From contig CALRTY020000003.1 of assembly GCA_943371245.1 (NCBI GenBank), forward strand, positions 124,001-188,000: a stretch of 64,000 bases of DNA, given 5' to 3'. Positions 51,723 to 60,444 of the stretch are shown here, one piece after another (within the stretch, counting starts at the first letter, position 1; each line of letters begins with the position of its first letter). The translations under genes were made by a program, and so were the position numbers. Below the pieces are notes generated by a model. It did not search any database. It was not told the origin of the DNA and worked only from the letters and a program-made list of their open reading frames with translations. This DNA comes from UBA5018 sp947463165. GTDB taxonomy: Bacteria > Cyanobacteriota > Cyanobacteriia > PCC-6307 > Cyanobiaceae.

Positions 51723-52877
51723 TCAATACCGGTAAATTGCAGCTATTCCGCTCTTTGTGGGCATTCGTTCGCTAGGGACTACAACTACTTGTCCGTGCAT
51801 CGTCAGAGTAAGTTTTCCCAGATCGTCGAGAATGTCATTCGCCTTGGGATTGTTTAACTTGCTCAATTCGATATTGCCTGTCTCTGTATTAATGCGGCCT
51901 GGAACTTCCCGGCAGGCTTCGATTAGCAATATGGAAACCCGTCCGCTCACCACCGCCTTGGCAACATGTGCCAGATCGTCATCGCCGAGGTCATCAGCTT
52001 TTGCATTGCCAAATTCCTCCACCAGTGTGTCCAGGCGTGCCAAATAATGAGGTTCCATCAGTTGCCAGGCGCGCTGGCGTAGCTCTGCGATTGACGACAG
52101 GGCATCAGGATGATAATCAATACTTTCACGCATCAGAAATGGATTATGGCTGACAGAGTGAAACATGTGATGGTGTTCTGGCAGCGCCGCAAGGATCAGC
52201 GGCAAGCCAGATGGTTGAGAGTGTTGTGTCATGACGGCGCGGTCGACGGCGCGGAAAAATCGTTCCGCATCAATGTCTACCTCAGGCTCTCCCCCACCAT
52301 GGCCGTGATGAATGGGCGAGTGCCCAACGCCTACGCCTCCGTAGGAAGCGACAGTTTGGCTTGGCACGGTTAACTCTTCTCCCAGCGCATCAATCATGGT
52401 TCGCGGCACACCCTGGGCCGGTTCAATCTCGTCCAGGGCATCACGATTACCCTCGAAGAGCTTGATCTGCTTGCGGCTTAAGCCGAGAATTTGATAGCGG
52501 TCTGCTGATTGAAGGATGCGCAACAGCGGTTTGATGTGGAAACTATCTGCCACAACCGCCAATTCATCGACTGGCCGTTGGAGCTTATAAACCCGGAACA
52601 TGCCCCTTGCCGCCAGCACGGCAAGTCCATCGAGGCTGTGATTCCAGAAATCGTGATTTTTAGCTAATACTTCAAACGGTTCTAGTATTTGCTGTATCTC
52701 ATCTTTTGTGAATTGCTGCAGAAGAGACTCTTCCAGTTCCCTCACGAGATTGCCAAACCGGATCGGATCTTGTTGATTGCCAGGCGCATACCGATGGGTC
52801 GGCTGATAAAGCGAAAGGCAAGGGGGATGACAATTTACCCATAGCCCATCTGCGTAGTCCCTGTCGAGTTCGCTCAT
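51723..52877 (-). CDS. baeRF family 3 protein (archaeo-eukaryotic release-factor-like)
   Basis: 384 residues. It contains CLSLYQPTHRYAPGNQQDPIR, then FWNHSLDGLAVL, VADSFHIKPLLR, YQILGLS-type residues, and a His/Gly-rich loop YGGVGVGHSPIHHGHGG near 185, ending VVVPSERMPTKSGIAAIYRY. This matches the bacterial baeRF3 group, related to the middle domains of eukaryotic and archaeal peptide release factor 1 and ribosome-rescue protein Dom34. The cellular role is unproven. The gene stands alone in a repeat-rich, gene-poor stretch. Confidence 0.82.
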   Translation of the reverse strand: MSELDRDYADGLWVNCHPPCLSLYQPTHRYAPGNQQDPIRFGNLVRELEESLLQQFTKDEIQQILEPFEVLAKNHDFWNHSLDGLAVLAARGMFRVYKLQRPVDELAVVADSFHIKPLLRILQSADRYQILGLSRKQIKLFEGNRDALDEIEPAQGVPRTMIDALGEELTVPSQTVASYGGVGVGHSPIHHGHGGGEPEVDIDAERFFRAVDRAVMTQHSQPSGLPLILAALPEHHHMFHSVSHNPFLMRESIDYHPDALSSIAELRQRAWQLMEPHYLARLDTLVEEFGNAKADDLGDDDLAHVAKAVVSGRVSILLIEACREVPGRINTETGNIELSKLNNPKANDILDDLGKLTLTMHGQVVVVPSERMPTKSGIAAIYRY

Positions 52878-52937
52878 TGATTTCCTCTTGGTTGAATTTT
52901 TGCCGTAATTTGATTAGATTTTGGAGCGGCAATGAAC

Positions 52938-52998
52938 CCTCTCCCTCTCTCTCCCTCTCTCTCCCTCTCTCTCCCTCTCTCCCTCCCTCTCTCTCTCC
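52938..52998. repeat. CT-rich microsatellite
   Basis: About 60 bases of CTCCCTCTCT units (four exact 10-bp copies plus variants), strictly pyrimidine on the plus strand. Confidence 0.97.
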
Positions 52999-53462
52999 TG
53001 GATTTCGCTATGGCTACCACTATGGCTAGATCCATATACATAGTTGTATTTATATCCATGGTTGCATTAATGCTTAAGGCCGTATCTATGTTTGTGGCTA
53101 CAGGATGCTTCTGGAAAGTTCTGCGTTTTTCCGTTCTCATACACTGAACAGCATTGCGGTGACTTCTTGGCTGCTGAATTGCCTGAATCGAATCGAAATT
53201 TTTAAAGCTTTCCAATGGTTAAGGGCTACTATTGGCCATAAAGGCATCTCGATAAGTCCCACATTTCGCCGATCTCATGATGCAATAGGCATTGCAGCAA
53301 CTGGCTTTGACTTGGCTCGCGGGAGCCGAAAGGGGGAATTTTTAAGGGATCCTAAATCTTATCAACTACAATTCTAATTTATCGATTGCAGTTCTAATTT
53401 TGGTCCCGTATTCTCGTTCATTTAATGGCTGAAATAAGCAGTTGCTGGGTTGTAGTGCATTT

Positions 53463-53572
53463 GTGCTGTGCGGTACGTAGTTCTGTGCGGTGCATTAGCG
53501 TTATGCTGTGTAGTGCATTGATACATGCAGTGCATTGATGCTGTGCGGTGCATGGCGCTGTGAGAAACCGTC
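53463..53572. repeat. Degenerate TGCTGTGCGGTGCAT repeats
   Basis: Five irregular units of about 15-22 bases sharing GTGC(G/A)GTGCATT cores. Confidence 0.75.
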
Positions 53573-53770
53573 GGCCCATGTGGCCCCGATGGTTTGGCTT
53601 GTGTGATGGCCATCTCCATTCCTGACCTTTTCAGTATAGGTTTTCCCTTATGTTATTGATACTGCAAAAGCAAAGCAGAGCGGTGGCCAATCTGCATCGT
53701 ATACCCTAGCGTTCTGGCTCATCCAGCCCCAGAGTTCCAGTGAATCATAGATTTAATTATAATCTATGCT

Positions 53771-53870
53771 CCCCTTTGGCGCTAGAATGACTGCTAAGGC
53801 ATTCGATTAGTTGCCAGGATGTCAGAATAATTGCCATAGTGCCAGAATCGTTGCTATGGCGCTAGAATTG
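53771..53870. repeat. Five degenerate 20-bp tandem units
   Basis: The last three units TTGCCAGGATGTCAGAATAA, TTGCCATAGTGCCAGAATCG and TTGCTATGGCGCTAGAATTG are clearly related; two upstream units are more diverged. Confidence 0.8.
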
Positions 53871-54110
53871 ATGAGCTGCGCCGCTTAGTAGTCTAAGAAT
53901 GAGTGTGCTAATGTATAGCAATTGCTTCCGCCACTTGGGATGTACCATGGCGCTAATCTCATGAGCACCTCTCGCCAGTACCATGGTTGCCTTGTTAATT
54001 CTGAGATGTGGAAACTTTGATCAATCTTTTTTGATCGACTGGGTAATCTGAGCGCTCACCGTAGCAACGGGTTTAACGCCAATGCTTTTGTGCAGTCCAT
54101 CTGCGTTGCT

Positions 54111-54420
54111 AGGGGGCCAGAGGACCACTGGTCTGGGTCTTCAAGCTGACCGCCAAGCTAGCTGGAGAGATCGAGCAGCGCCTGTTCGAAATAGACGCTG
54201 AGCCGCGCTGTCTGCTGGCCAGGGTGCGGGCAGCAGGCAGCGCGGCTCAGCGGCGAGCAAACCCCATCAAGCCTCGGTAAATCCCCAGGGTATGCCCTAC
54301 TGCCAGGGTATCCAAACCAAGATCAAATATCTACTTTACAGCCGGCTGCACCAGGCGCGCAACGGTCCCTGCCGGGCGCTAGTGATCGCTCTCTGGCTGG
54401 GCTGCAGCCTGGTCAGAGCC
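54111..54420 (+). pseudogene. Decayed open frame, possibly transposon-derived
   Basis: One frame reads PLVWVFKLTAKLAGEIEQRL then FEIDAEPRCLLARVRAAG to a stop near 54276. A second frame then gives QGIQTKIKYLLYSRLHQA, RNGPCRALVIALWLG and CSLVRA to a stop at about 54421. The natural composition in two successive frames suggests a frameshifted remnant. I cannot name the family. It overlaps the 3' end of the next gene on the other strand. Confidence 0.3.
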
Positions 54421-55080
54421 TAGGCCAGATAGCAAGTTTTCAGACTGGGTTGTCCAGCCAACGATGCCGCCCTGGGCTACAATCATCTCCAACGTGGCTG
54501 CCTTAAACTCTGGGAAATAGCTCTCCGTGGCATCTTCAATTAGCAGACATTCGTAGCCTCTATCGTTGGCTTCGCGCATCGTGCTTTGAACGCAAACCTC
54601 TGTGGTAACGCCTACAAATAGTAAATGTGAAATCCCGCGCTTCGCCAGGCTGTCTTGCAAGCGGGTTTGGTAAAAGGCGCCTTTACCTGGCTTTGTAATC
54701 ACAATCTCACCCGGCTGCGGCTGCAGTGGTTCAATGATGGCATTGCCAGCTTCTCCCAACACTAAAATACGACCCATGGGGCCAGGATCGCCAATTTTTT
54801 GTGATAGCTGTCCCCGTTCAAGCTTAGCGGCAGGACAGTCACGTAGATCGCTTTGATGTCCCTCCTGGGTGTGAATAATGGTCATGCCCATCTGGCGACA
54901 GGCTTCCAACAGTAGTTTTACTACTGGCACGATCTGTTGGAGCCGCTCAACGGGATTGCCCAGCATCGCTCCAAAGCCGCCCGGTTCAAGGAAATCCCGT
55001 TGCATGTCGATCACGATTAGGGCAGTTTGCGCAAGGCTGGGGAGCCTGTATGCATAGGGACGGGCCGGAATGCTAAGCAT
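54379..55080 (-). CDS. Isochorismatase-like cysteine hydrolase (BiuH paralogue)
   Basis: 233 residues. The catalytic triad of the family is visible: Asp25 in VIDMQRDF, Lys130 in ITKPGKGAF and Cys163 in GVTTEVCVQSTM. It is clearly paralogous to the BiuH-like protein encoded 2 kb upstream (shared GDPGPxGRILVxGE, KPGKGAFY and MREANDRGYECL). Such paralogues act on ureido compounds such as biuret or triuret. As last gene of the operon it may take a second substrate of the same pathway; the exact reaction is unknown. Confidence 0.85.
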   Translation of the reverse strand: MLSIPARPYAYRLPSLAQTALIVIDMQRDFLEPGGFGAMLGNPVERLQQIVPVVKLLLEACRQMGMTIIHTQEGHQSDLRDCPAAKLERGQLSQKIGDPGPMGRILVLGEAGNAIIEPLQPQPGEIVITKPGKGAFYQTRLQDSLAKRGISHLLFVGVTTEVCVQSTMREANDRGYECLLIEDATESYFPEFKAATLEMIVAQGGIVGWTTQSENLLSGLGSDQAAAQPESDH

Positions 55081-55146
55081 GATAAGAGAGGCTCAGAAGG
55101 ACTCCTTAGGAGAATTTGTGATTTTTGAGCTGACCAAAAGTAGATT

Positions 55147-55500
55147 TCAGCAACGGATAACTGGTTTCTCCCAAATCAACAAAACGATGCAACCTGTTTT
55201 GCTGATAACGCTGTGACGACTGCCGGGAGCATTGATCACTAGCGAGCCGGCGGTATAGGTGCCATTTTCATCGCTCTGCTCACCGCTCAGCACGAGGATA
55301 TGTTCAAAACCTGGATGCTCATGCAGGGGAACAGATGCGCCGGGTAAATATCTCAGCAGGGCGGCATGGCTGCCATCTTGTTGCGGCTCGTAGAGCCTAT
55401 AGATCTCGATGCCCGTATCAAATGGCTGCCATTCGAGCTGATCTTGCCAGCTCTCGATGCTGGTTAGGTTTGCCAATTTCATTGCCTGTGGTGAAATCAT
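55147..55500 (-). CDS. Small cupin-domain protein
   Basis: 117 residues forming one cupin barrel. The first cupin motif is PGASVPLHEHPGFEHILVLSGE, with two metal-type His residues and a Glu; the second motif holds APGSRHSV. Similar to ChrR-type cupins. The start overlaps the ATPase gene stop by four bases, so it is part of the operon. It might be an isomerase, decarboxylase or sensor for the imported compound; nothing in the sequence decides this. Confidence 0.85.
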   Translation of the reverse strand: MISPQAMKLANLTSIESWQDQLEWQPFDTGIEIYRLYEPQQDGSHAALLRYLPGASVPLHEHPGFEHILVLSGEQSDENGTYTAGSLVINAPGSRHSVISKTGCIVLLIWEKPVIRC

Positions 55501-57071
55501 GAGTTAAGGGGTTCTGGGGATCCATGGCCGGCCATATATCGGCCGAGAACTAACGAATTGGCGGCGGCTGGGGTTGTTTCGTAAACGATACGCCCCCCAC
55601 TGATTACCAGCAGGCGATCGCTCAGGGTGATTAGTTCGTCTAGATCCTCGCTCAACAACAGCACGGCTGTGCCCCGGTTACGGGCCGCGAGCAGTTGGCC
55701 ATGGATGAAGTGGGTGGCATCAAAATCCAGGCCAAAGCAGGGATTGGCGGCAATAAGTAGATCGACTCGAGGCGGTGAGAGTTCTCTCGCTAATACCGTT
55801 CGTTGGATATTGCCACCAGAAAGGGTGGACAGCATCGCCGTGGGCTGAGGTGGGCGAATATTGAACCGCTCGATTAGGCTCCGCGCCTGGCGGCGCAGGG
55901 CCCTAGGACTTAGCCACCACGACCCTAGGCTGAAGGGCGATCGCTCAAAGGTGCGCAGGGAGAGATTATCGGCAATTGATAGATTGCCAACACAGGCGTT
56001 GCGCAGGGGCTCCTCCGGTAAAATTGATACGTGCAGCCGGCGCATTTGCTCCCGGGTGGCTTGGTATGGGCTACCACCCACCCGAATACTGCCTCCACTG
56101 GCTTGGCGTTGACCAGCGATTACCTCCACCAATTCCCGCTGGCCATTTCCCGACACCCCGGCAATGCCGACAATTTCCCGCTGATACACGTTGAGATCAC
56201 ATTCGATTACCGCAGGCATGCCGCTATCCCTTTTAGCCTCTAATCCTCTAATCTCCAGGACCACCGCTGGATCTACGCTGGTCTGACGTTCCCAGCACTG
56301 GCTCTCGGGCTTGTGGCCTAGCATTTGCTCGGCCAGGGTATCGATACCGATAGCCGAAACGGCCTCATCAGCCATCAGTTTCCCCCGCCGCAATACTGAA
56401 ACCCGTTCGGCATAGGCTGTTACCTCACGGAATTTGTGGGTAATCATCAGCACGCTGAGGCGACTTGCCTGAACGGCCGCCTGTAATTGGCCCAGCACCT
56501 CGTCTGCTTCTGTCGGTGTTAAGACGGAGGTGGGCTCGTCAAGTATAAGTATGCGGCAACCTAGATATAGCTGTCGTAAAATCTCCAATTTTTGCTTCTG
56601 ACCCGCCGCTAGCTCACTAACTTGCGCATCCAGATCTAGCTGGAATGGAGCGCTATCTAAAAATTCCCGCAGCCGATGGCGTTCCACTCTCCAGTTGATA
56701 ACTCTCGGTAATTTGGCTCGGGACAGTACCAGGTTTTCAGCCACACTTAGGGCCGGTATCGCCGTGAAGTGCTGGTAGACCATGCCCAGACCGAGACGTT
56801 GGGCATCGCGGGGCGACTGGATTACCTGGGCCTGTTCATCGAGATATATCTCACCCGCACTGGGCTGATAAAAACCCATGATGCACTTGACCAGGGTGGA
56901 CTTGCCCGCCCCATTTTCCCCTAGCAGTGCATGAAAAGTACCCGGTTCCAGTCTAATATTAACCTCCTCAAGTGCTGGGAATTCGCCAAAGCTTTTGCTG
57001 AGGTTCTGTACCCTGAGCCTTGGGGGCGCACTGGGGCGAGCGGCGACGCCAGCCGGCTGGATAAGACTCAT
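55497..57071 (-). CDS. BMP-type ABC importer ATPase, two ABC domains
   Basis: 524 residues. Domain 1 (about 20-255) has Walker A GENGAGKSTLV, an AGQKQKLEI signature and LILDEPTSVL. Domain 2 (about 275-510) has a degenerate P-loop GVSGNGQREL, signature LSGGNIQRT and a changed Walker B (LLIAANPCFGLD). This pattern of one full and one degenerate site is standard for YufO/NupO and RbsA ATPases. It powers the two permeases encoded upstream. The gene begins two bases after the BiuH-like gene. Confidence 0.94.
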   Translation of the reverse strand: MSLIQPAGVAARPSAPPRLRVQNLSKSFGEFPALEEVNIRLEPGTFHALLGENGAGKSTLVKCIMGFYQPSAGEIYLDEQAQVIQSPRDAQRLGLGMVYQHFTAIPALSVAENLVLSRAKLPRVINWRVERHRLREFLDSAPFQLDLDAQVSELAAGQKQKLEILRQLYLGCRILILDEPTSVLTPTEADEVLGQLQAAVQASRLSVLMITHKFREVTAYAERVSVLRRGKLMADEAVSAIGIDTLAEQMLGHKPESQCWERQTSVDPAVVLEIRGLEAKRDSGMPAVIECDLNVYQREIVGIAGVSGNGQRELVEVIAGQRQASGGSIRVGGSPYQATREQMRRLHVSILPEEPLRNACVGNLSIADNLSLRTFERSPFSLGSWWLSPRALRRQARSLIERFNIRPPQPTAMLSTLSGGNIQRTVLARELSPPRVDLLIAANPCFGLDFDATHFIHGQLLAARNRGTAVLLLSEDLDELITLSDRLLVISGGRIVYETTPAAANSLVLGRYMAGHGSPEPLNS

Positions 57072-57073
57072 GG

Positions 57074-57799
57074 TTAGGTCAAATCCGTGTTATTTGGCCT
57101 GGGCTCAAGTGTTGCTATGGCTTTAAGAAATGCAGCCGAGTCGGCCACGGTGCCAAATACTCCTCCCTGCATCTGAATCATCTTTAGGGCAGCTAGATGA
57201 TTGCCGTAGTCCGTGGCGCCGGTGCAGTCCGAGAGCACCAGGCATTCATAGCCTCGATCATTGGCTTCTCGCATCGTCGTGTGCACGCAGACGTCGGTGG
57301 TAATGCCGCTGAGGATCAGATTTTGGACGCCAAGCTTACGTAGTAACAGATCTAGATCTGTGGCATAGAAGGCCCCTTTGCCCGGTTTGTCGATAATTGG
57401 TTCCTGGGCTAGAGGAGCCAGCTCTGGGATGATCTGCCAGCCGGCCTCTCCCCGCACTAAGATCCGCCCACAGGGACCAGGATCACCAATACCCGCACCA
57501 ATTTGGCGCGATCGCCAACTCTTGTTGTCCGGTAAATCGGAGAGGTCGGCACGATGCCCCTCACGGGTATGCAGAATGTGAAACCCCTTTGCTCGCGCCG
57601 CCTCCAGTACCTGTCTCAGGGGCTCAATCGGAGCACGGGTGAGCGATAGGTCGTAGCCCATCCGATCTACGTAGCCGCCCAGGCCACAAAAATCGAATTG
57701 CATATCGATCAGGATTAGGGCTGTGTTTTCGGGGCGCAGATCACCGTTGTAAGGATAGGCGTAGGGCTCGGCTTGGATGTGGCGATTCATTGATTGCAT
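57074..57799 (-). CDS. Biuret hydrolase-like cysteine hydrolase
   Basis: 241 residues of the isochorismatase superfamily. Catalytic Asp32 (LIDMQFDFCG), Lys138 (IIDKPGKGAF) and Cys171 (GITTDVCVHTTM) are present. The sequence closely follows the known biuret amidohydrolase pattern: RPENTALILIDMQFDF, GYVDRMGYDLSL, RQIGAGIGDPGPCGRIL, and CTGATDYGNHLAALKM near the end. BiuH converts biuret to allophanate and ammonia. It lies between the allophanate-domain protein and the ATPase of an importer, which suits uptake and use of a nitrogen compound. Confidence 0.88.
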   Translation of the reverse strand: MQSMNRHIQAEPYAYPYNGDLRPENTALILIDMQFDFCGLGGYVDRMGYDLSLTRAPIEPLRQVLEAARAKGFHILHTREGHRADLSDLPDNKSWRSRQIGAGIGDPGPCGRILVRGEAGWQIIPELAPLAQEPIIDKPGKGAFYATDLDLLLRKLGVQNLILSGITTDVCVHTTMREANDRGYECLVLSDCTGATDYGNHLAALKMIQMQGGVFGTVADSAAFLKAIATLEPRPNNTDLT

Positions 57800-57856
57800 C
57801 GATGATTTTTTTACGGTAGTTTTTCTGGTTGCAATTTTAGGAGTTTCCGGTTCGGC

Positions 57857-58288
57857 CTAGCTCTGGTCTATGGGTGCGACCAGGATTTCTGGTGTCTGGG
57901 CTAGGGCTGCCTGGTAGGCTCGCCAACCTCCAAAGCTGGTGATCTCGGTTTGTCCGTCACAGAGAATCGCCTCCGCTAAAACCCCCAGCAGGGTTGTGCC
58001 ATCCGCCAAGATGATGCGTCCGATTGCTAATCCTTCAGGTTCCCCCAGTAACAAACTGGCTAAACCAATGCTTGGAACTAGCCAAATCTCCAGGGCAATT
58101 GACCTGCCGCCGCTGCTAACCCGCTGCATGGCGGGATGACGATCATCGATGCTCCAAAGGCGGTAACAGGGAGCAGTAAAGGCTTCTCGATCGAATTTGG
58201 CACCGAGGGCCAATAGGTTGTGGTTGAGCTCTAGACCACGCATAAGCGTACCGTTTACTGCCAGGGGAATCAAACTTGACTGGCTCAT
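57857..58288 (-). CDS. Stand-alone allophanate hydrolase C-terminal domain protein
   Basis: 143 residues: LIPLAVNGTLMRGLELNHNL, then AFTAPCYRLWSIDD, GGRSIALEIWLVP and EITSFGGWRAY near the end. This is the domain found at the C-terminus of allophanate hydrolases (AtzF, DUR1), with a gamma-glutamyl-cyclotransferase-like fold. In characterised enzymes it helps break down the product of the amidase domain. No amidase domain is in this window, so it works alone or with an enzyme encoded elsewhere. It overlaps the upstream permease gene by four bases. Confidence 0.82.
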   Translation of the reverse strand: MSQSSLIPLAVNGTLMRGLELNHNLLALGAKFDREAFTAPCYRLWSIDDRHPAMQRVSSGGRSIALEIWLVPSIGLASLLLGEPEGLAIGRIILADGTTLLGVLAEAILCDGQTEITSFGGWRAYQAALAQTPEILVAPIDQS

Positions 58289-59235
58289 GGCTTCACCTGC
58301 GCGGCTTGGCCAAGCGCACCGGGCATGCCCCCTAGGGTTCTTTTGGGTGAGCAGGTAAATGCCATAATTACCAGGGTGAGAATGTAAGGAGCAGCATTGA
58401 ATAGATAATAAAATGAGCTAACTCCTACCGCCTGCAGGGCGGGGCCAATTGCCTGGGCTCCGCCAAATAAAAGGGAGGCGAGTAGGCAGTTAAGCGGCTG
58501 CCAGCGAGCGAAGATCACCAGGGCAACTGCCACCAATCCTTGGCCACTGGATATCCGCTCTGTCCAACTGCCTGGATAAAAGAGCGAGAGATTTGCCCCA
58601 CCAATGGCAGCAAGGCCGCTGCCGCAAAGAATGCACCAGAAGCGTATCTTGGCTACGGGAATGCCCAGGGCCCTGCTGCCTTCTGGGTTATCGCCAACCG
58701 CCCGGATAAGCAGGCCCCAGGCGGTAGACTTAAATAACCAATCCATGGCAAAGGCAAGGGCAATGCCCAGCAGCAGTAGGGGAGATAGGGCTAAGGCCGC
58801 CTTGAGTTGAGGGCTATTACTCCAGGCGCCAAAGTCGATTGGGGGCAGTTGCGCCGCTTTTGGCTGGATGTAGGGCTTGCCAAGAAAGAATGCCACGCCG
58901 CTGCCAAAGATGATCATGGCAATGCCTACGGCGATGTCATTCACCCGAGACTGCAATACCAGTGATGCGTGCAGGCTTCCCGCCAGCACGCCAACGGCGG
59001 TGGCGGCGATCACGCCCAGGGCGGCGGACCCGCTTTGGTAGGCAATGGCATAGGCCGCCACCGCACCGAGCAGCATGCTGCCTTCAAGGCCGAGGTTGAT
59101 TTTGCCACTTTTTTCTGTCAGGCATTCGCCCAGGCTGACAAACAGAAAGGGGACACTACCGCGGAGGATTCCAGCCAAAATGGCAGTTGGTACACCCAGC
59201 CAACCAATTGCTTCTGCTGCAGTTGCTTCAGTCAT
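58285..59235 (-). CDS. BMP-type ABC importer permease 2 (YufQ/NupQ-like)
   Basis: 316 residues, eight or more membrane helices. Family features are LTEKSGKINLGLEGSMLLGA near the start, SRVNDIAVGIAMIIFGSG, and GDNPEGSRALGIPVAKIRF. It forms the translocation path with permease 1 and belongs to the branched-chain amino acid/ribose permease superfamily, as in nucleoside NupQ importers. Its gene overlaps the downstream allophanate-domain gene by four bases. Confidence 0.92.
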   Translation of the reverse strand: MTEATAAEAIGWLGVPTAILAGILRGSVPFLFVSLGECLTEKSGKINLGLEGSMLLGAVAAYAIAYQSGSAALGVIAATAVGVLAGSLHASLVLQSRVNDIAVGIAMIIFGSGVAFFLGKPYIQPKAAQLPPIDFGAWSNSPQLKAALALSPLLLLGIALAFAMDWLFKSTAWGLLIRAVGDNPEGSRALGIPVAKIRFWCILCGSGLAAIGGANLSLFYPGSWTERISSGQGLVAVALVIFARWQPLNCLLASLLFGGAQAIGPALQAVGVSSFYYLFNAAPYILTLVIMAFTCSPKRTLGGMPGALGQAAQVKP

Positions 59236-59328
59236 AAGTCTTTAGTAGCAGATGACTTAGTAGCAAGTGTTTTGACTGAAAGTGTTTTGCTAGCAAGTAT
59301 TTTGGTTGTAATTGATTTGGACACGCTG

Positions 59329-60441
59329 TCAGTCTCCTGCGGCTGATGGTTGAGTTTTAATCGTCGGAGATCCACTGCCTTGGATAAGCTGCTGTAAAAG
59401 CGGCTGCAGGTGACCGTAGAAGCTTTCGCTCCAAAGTACGCAGAGGAAGACAAGGCCTTGAAAAATGAGTACCGTGGCATCGGGTAGTTGATGTGCCCGC
59501 TGCAATATGCCACCACTGGCAAGAATACCCCCCAATAAAATGGAAACTAGGATCGCCCCTATCGGATTCTGGCGGGCTACAAAAGCCACCAATACACCGC
59601 CATATCCATAGCCAGTAATCAGGGCATCATTGGCTCTACCATGCACTGCCGCCACCTCCAGCATGCCGGCTAGGCCCGCTGCTGCTCCACCTAACACACA
59701 GAAGAGCAACACAAGGCGATCAACCGGTAGGCCCACAATCTGAGCCGCGCGCAGATTGCCGCCGGTAATCCTCGCTGAAAAACCCGTGGGAGTTCGGTAA
59801 ATAAACCAGGCAGAGAGTAGGCAAGCGGCCAGGCCATAAATAATACCCACATGAACCCTCATCCCGGGCAGGTCAGCGAGCATGTGGCTATCAATAATTG
59901 GATATGATGCCGGGTGATTTAGCGAAGCGGGATCGCGTAGCGGTCCTTCCACAAGGAAGTTGAGCAGGGCAATCGCCAGGTAGTTGAGCAATAACCCAGC
60001 GATAGTTTCGTTTACTCCACGTTTAGTTTTCATCAGCCCTATTAGCCCAATCCATAGCCCACCGCCCACCAGTCCGGCTATTGCCATTCCGAATTGAGCC
60101 CCACCGGCGGACATACTGTTAAGGGACAAGCCGATGATGGTGGCGCTCAGGGCCCCCATAATTAATGCCCCTTCATTACCTATCACAATCAGGCCAACTT
60201 GAGCGGGTAGGATTGTGCAGAGGCTGCAGAGCATCAGCGGTGCTGCCCGCAGTAGGGAGTTTTGAAAGCTGGTCCAGCGTCCAAAGCCGGCTTTATAAAT
60301 AGAGCCGTAAACATCAAAGGGATTTGTGCCTAGCAGGGCGCAAAACAGTCCAAACAGCACTAGGGCTATGGTGATCGCCCCGAGGGGCAACAGAATTTGC
60401 TCTAGGCGTGTGGCGATATCCTTGACTAAGCTTTTATTCAT
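59329..60441 (-). CDS. BMP-type ABC importer permease 1 (YufP/NupP-like)
   Basis: 370 residues with about ten membrane helices. IVIGNEGALIMGALSATIIG, NETIAGLLLNYLAIALLN and GGNLRAAQIVGLPVDRLVLL are typical of YufP-like permeases. It starts three bases after the binding-protein stop. The 93 bases between it and permease 2 contain a short AAGTGTTTTG repeat and no gene. Confidence 0.92.
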   Translation of the reverse strand: MNKSLVKDIATRLEQILLPLGAITIALVLFGLFCALLGTNPFDVYGSIYKAGFGRWTSFQNSLLRAAPLMLCSLCTILPAQVGLIVIGNEGALIMGALSATIIGLSLNSMSAGGAQFGMAIAGLVGGGLWIGLIGLMKTKRGVNETIAGLLLNYLAIALLNFLVEGPLRDPASLNHPASYPIIDSHMLADLPGMRVHVGIIYGLAACLLSAWFIYRTPTGFSARITGGNLRAAQIVGLPVDRLVLLFCVLGGAAAGLAGMLEVAAVHGRANDALITGYGYGGVLVAFVARQNPIGAILVSILLGGILASGGILQRAHQLPDATVLIFQGLVFLCVLWSESFYGHLQPLLQQLIQGSGSPTIKTQPSAAGD

Positions 60442-60444
60442 CGC

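Larger units (their letters stand above)
52999..54378. other. Gene-free 1.4-kb stretch with several short repeats
   Basis: No intact gene is supported. It holds TGCTGTGCGGTGCAT-like units (53463-53572), five 20-bp units (53771-53870), and a decayed open frame at 54111-54420. Open frames on both strands are short and repeat-derived. Confidence 0.6.

Noticed and set aside
53105..53377. 90-residue plus-strand frame
   Set aside because: Mixed composition, no start signal and no domain; it sits in repeat-rich, gene-free DNA.
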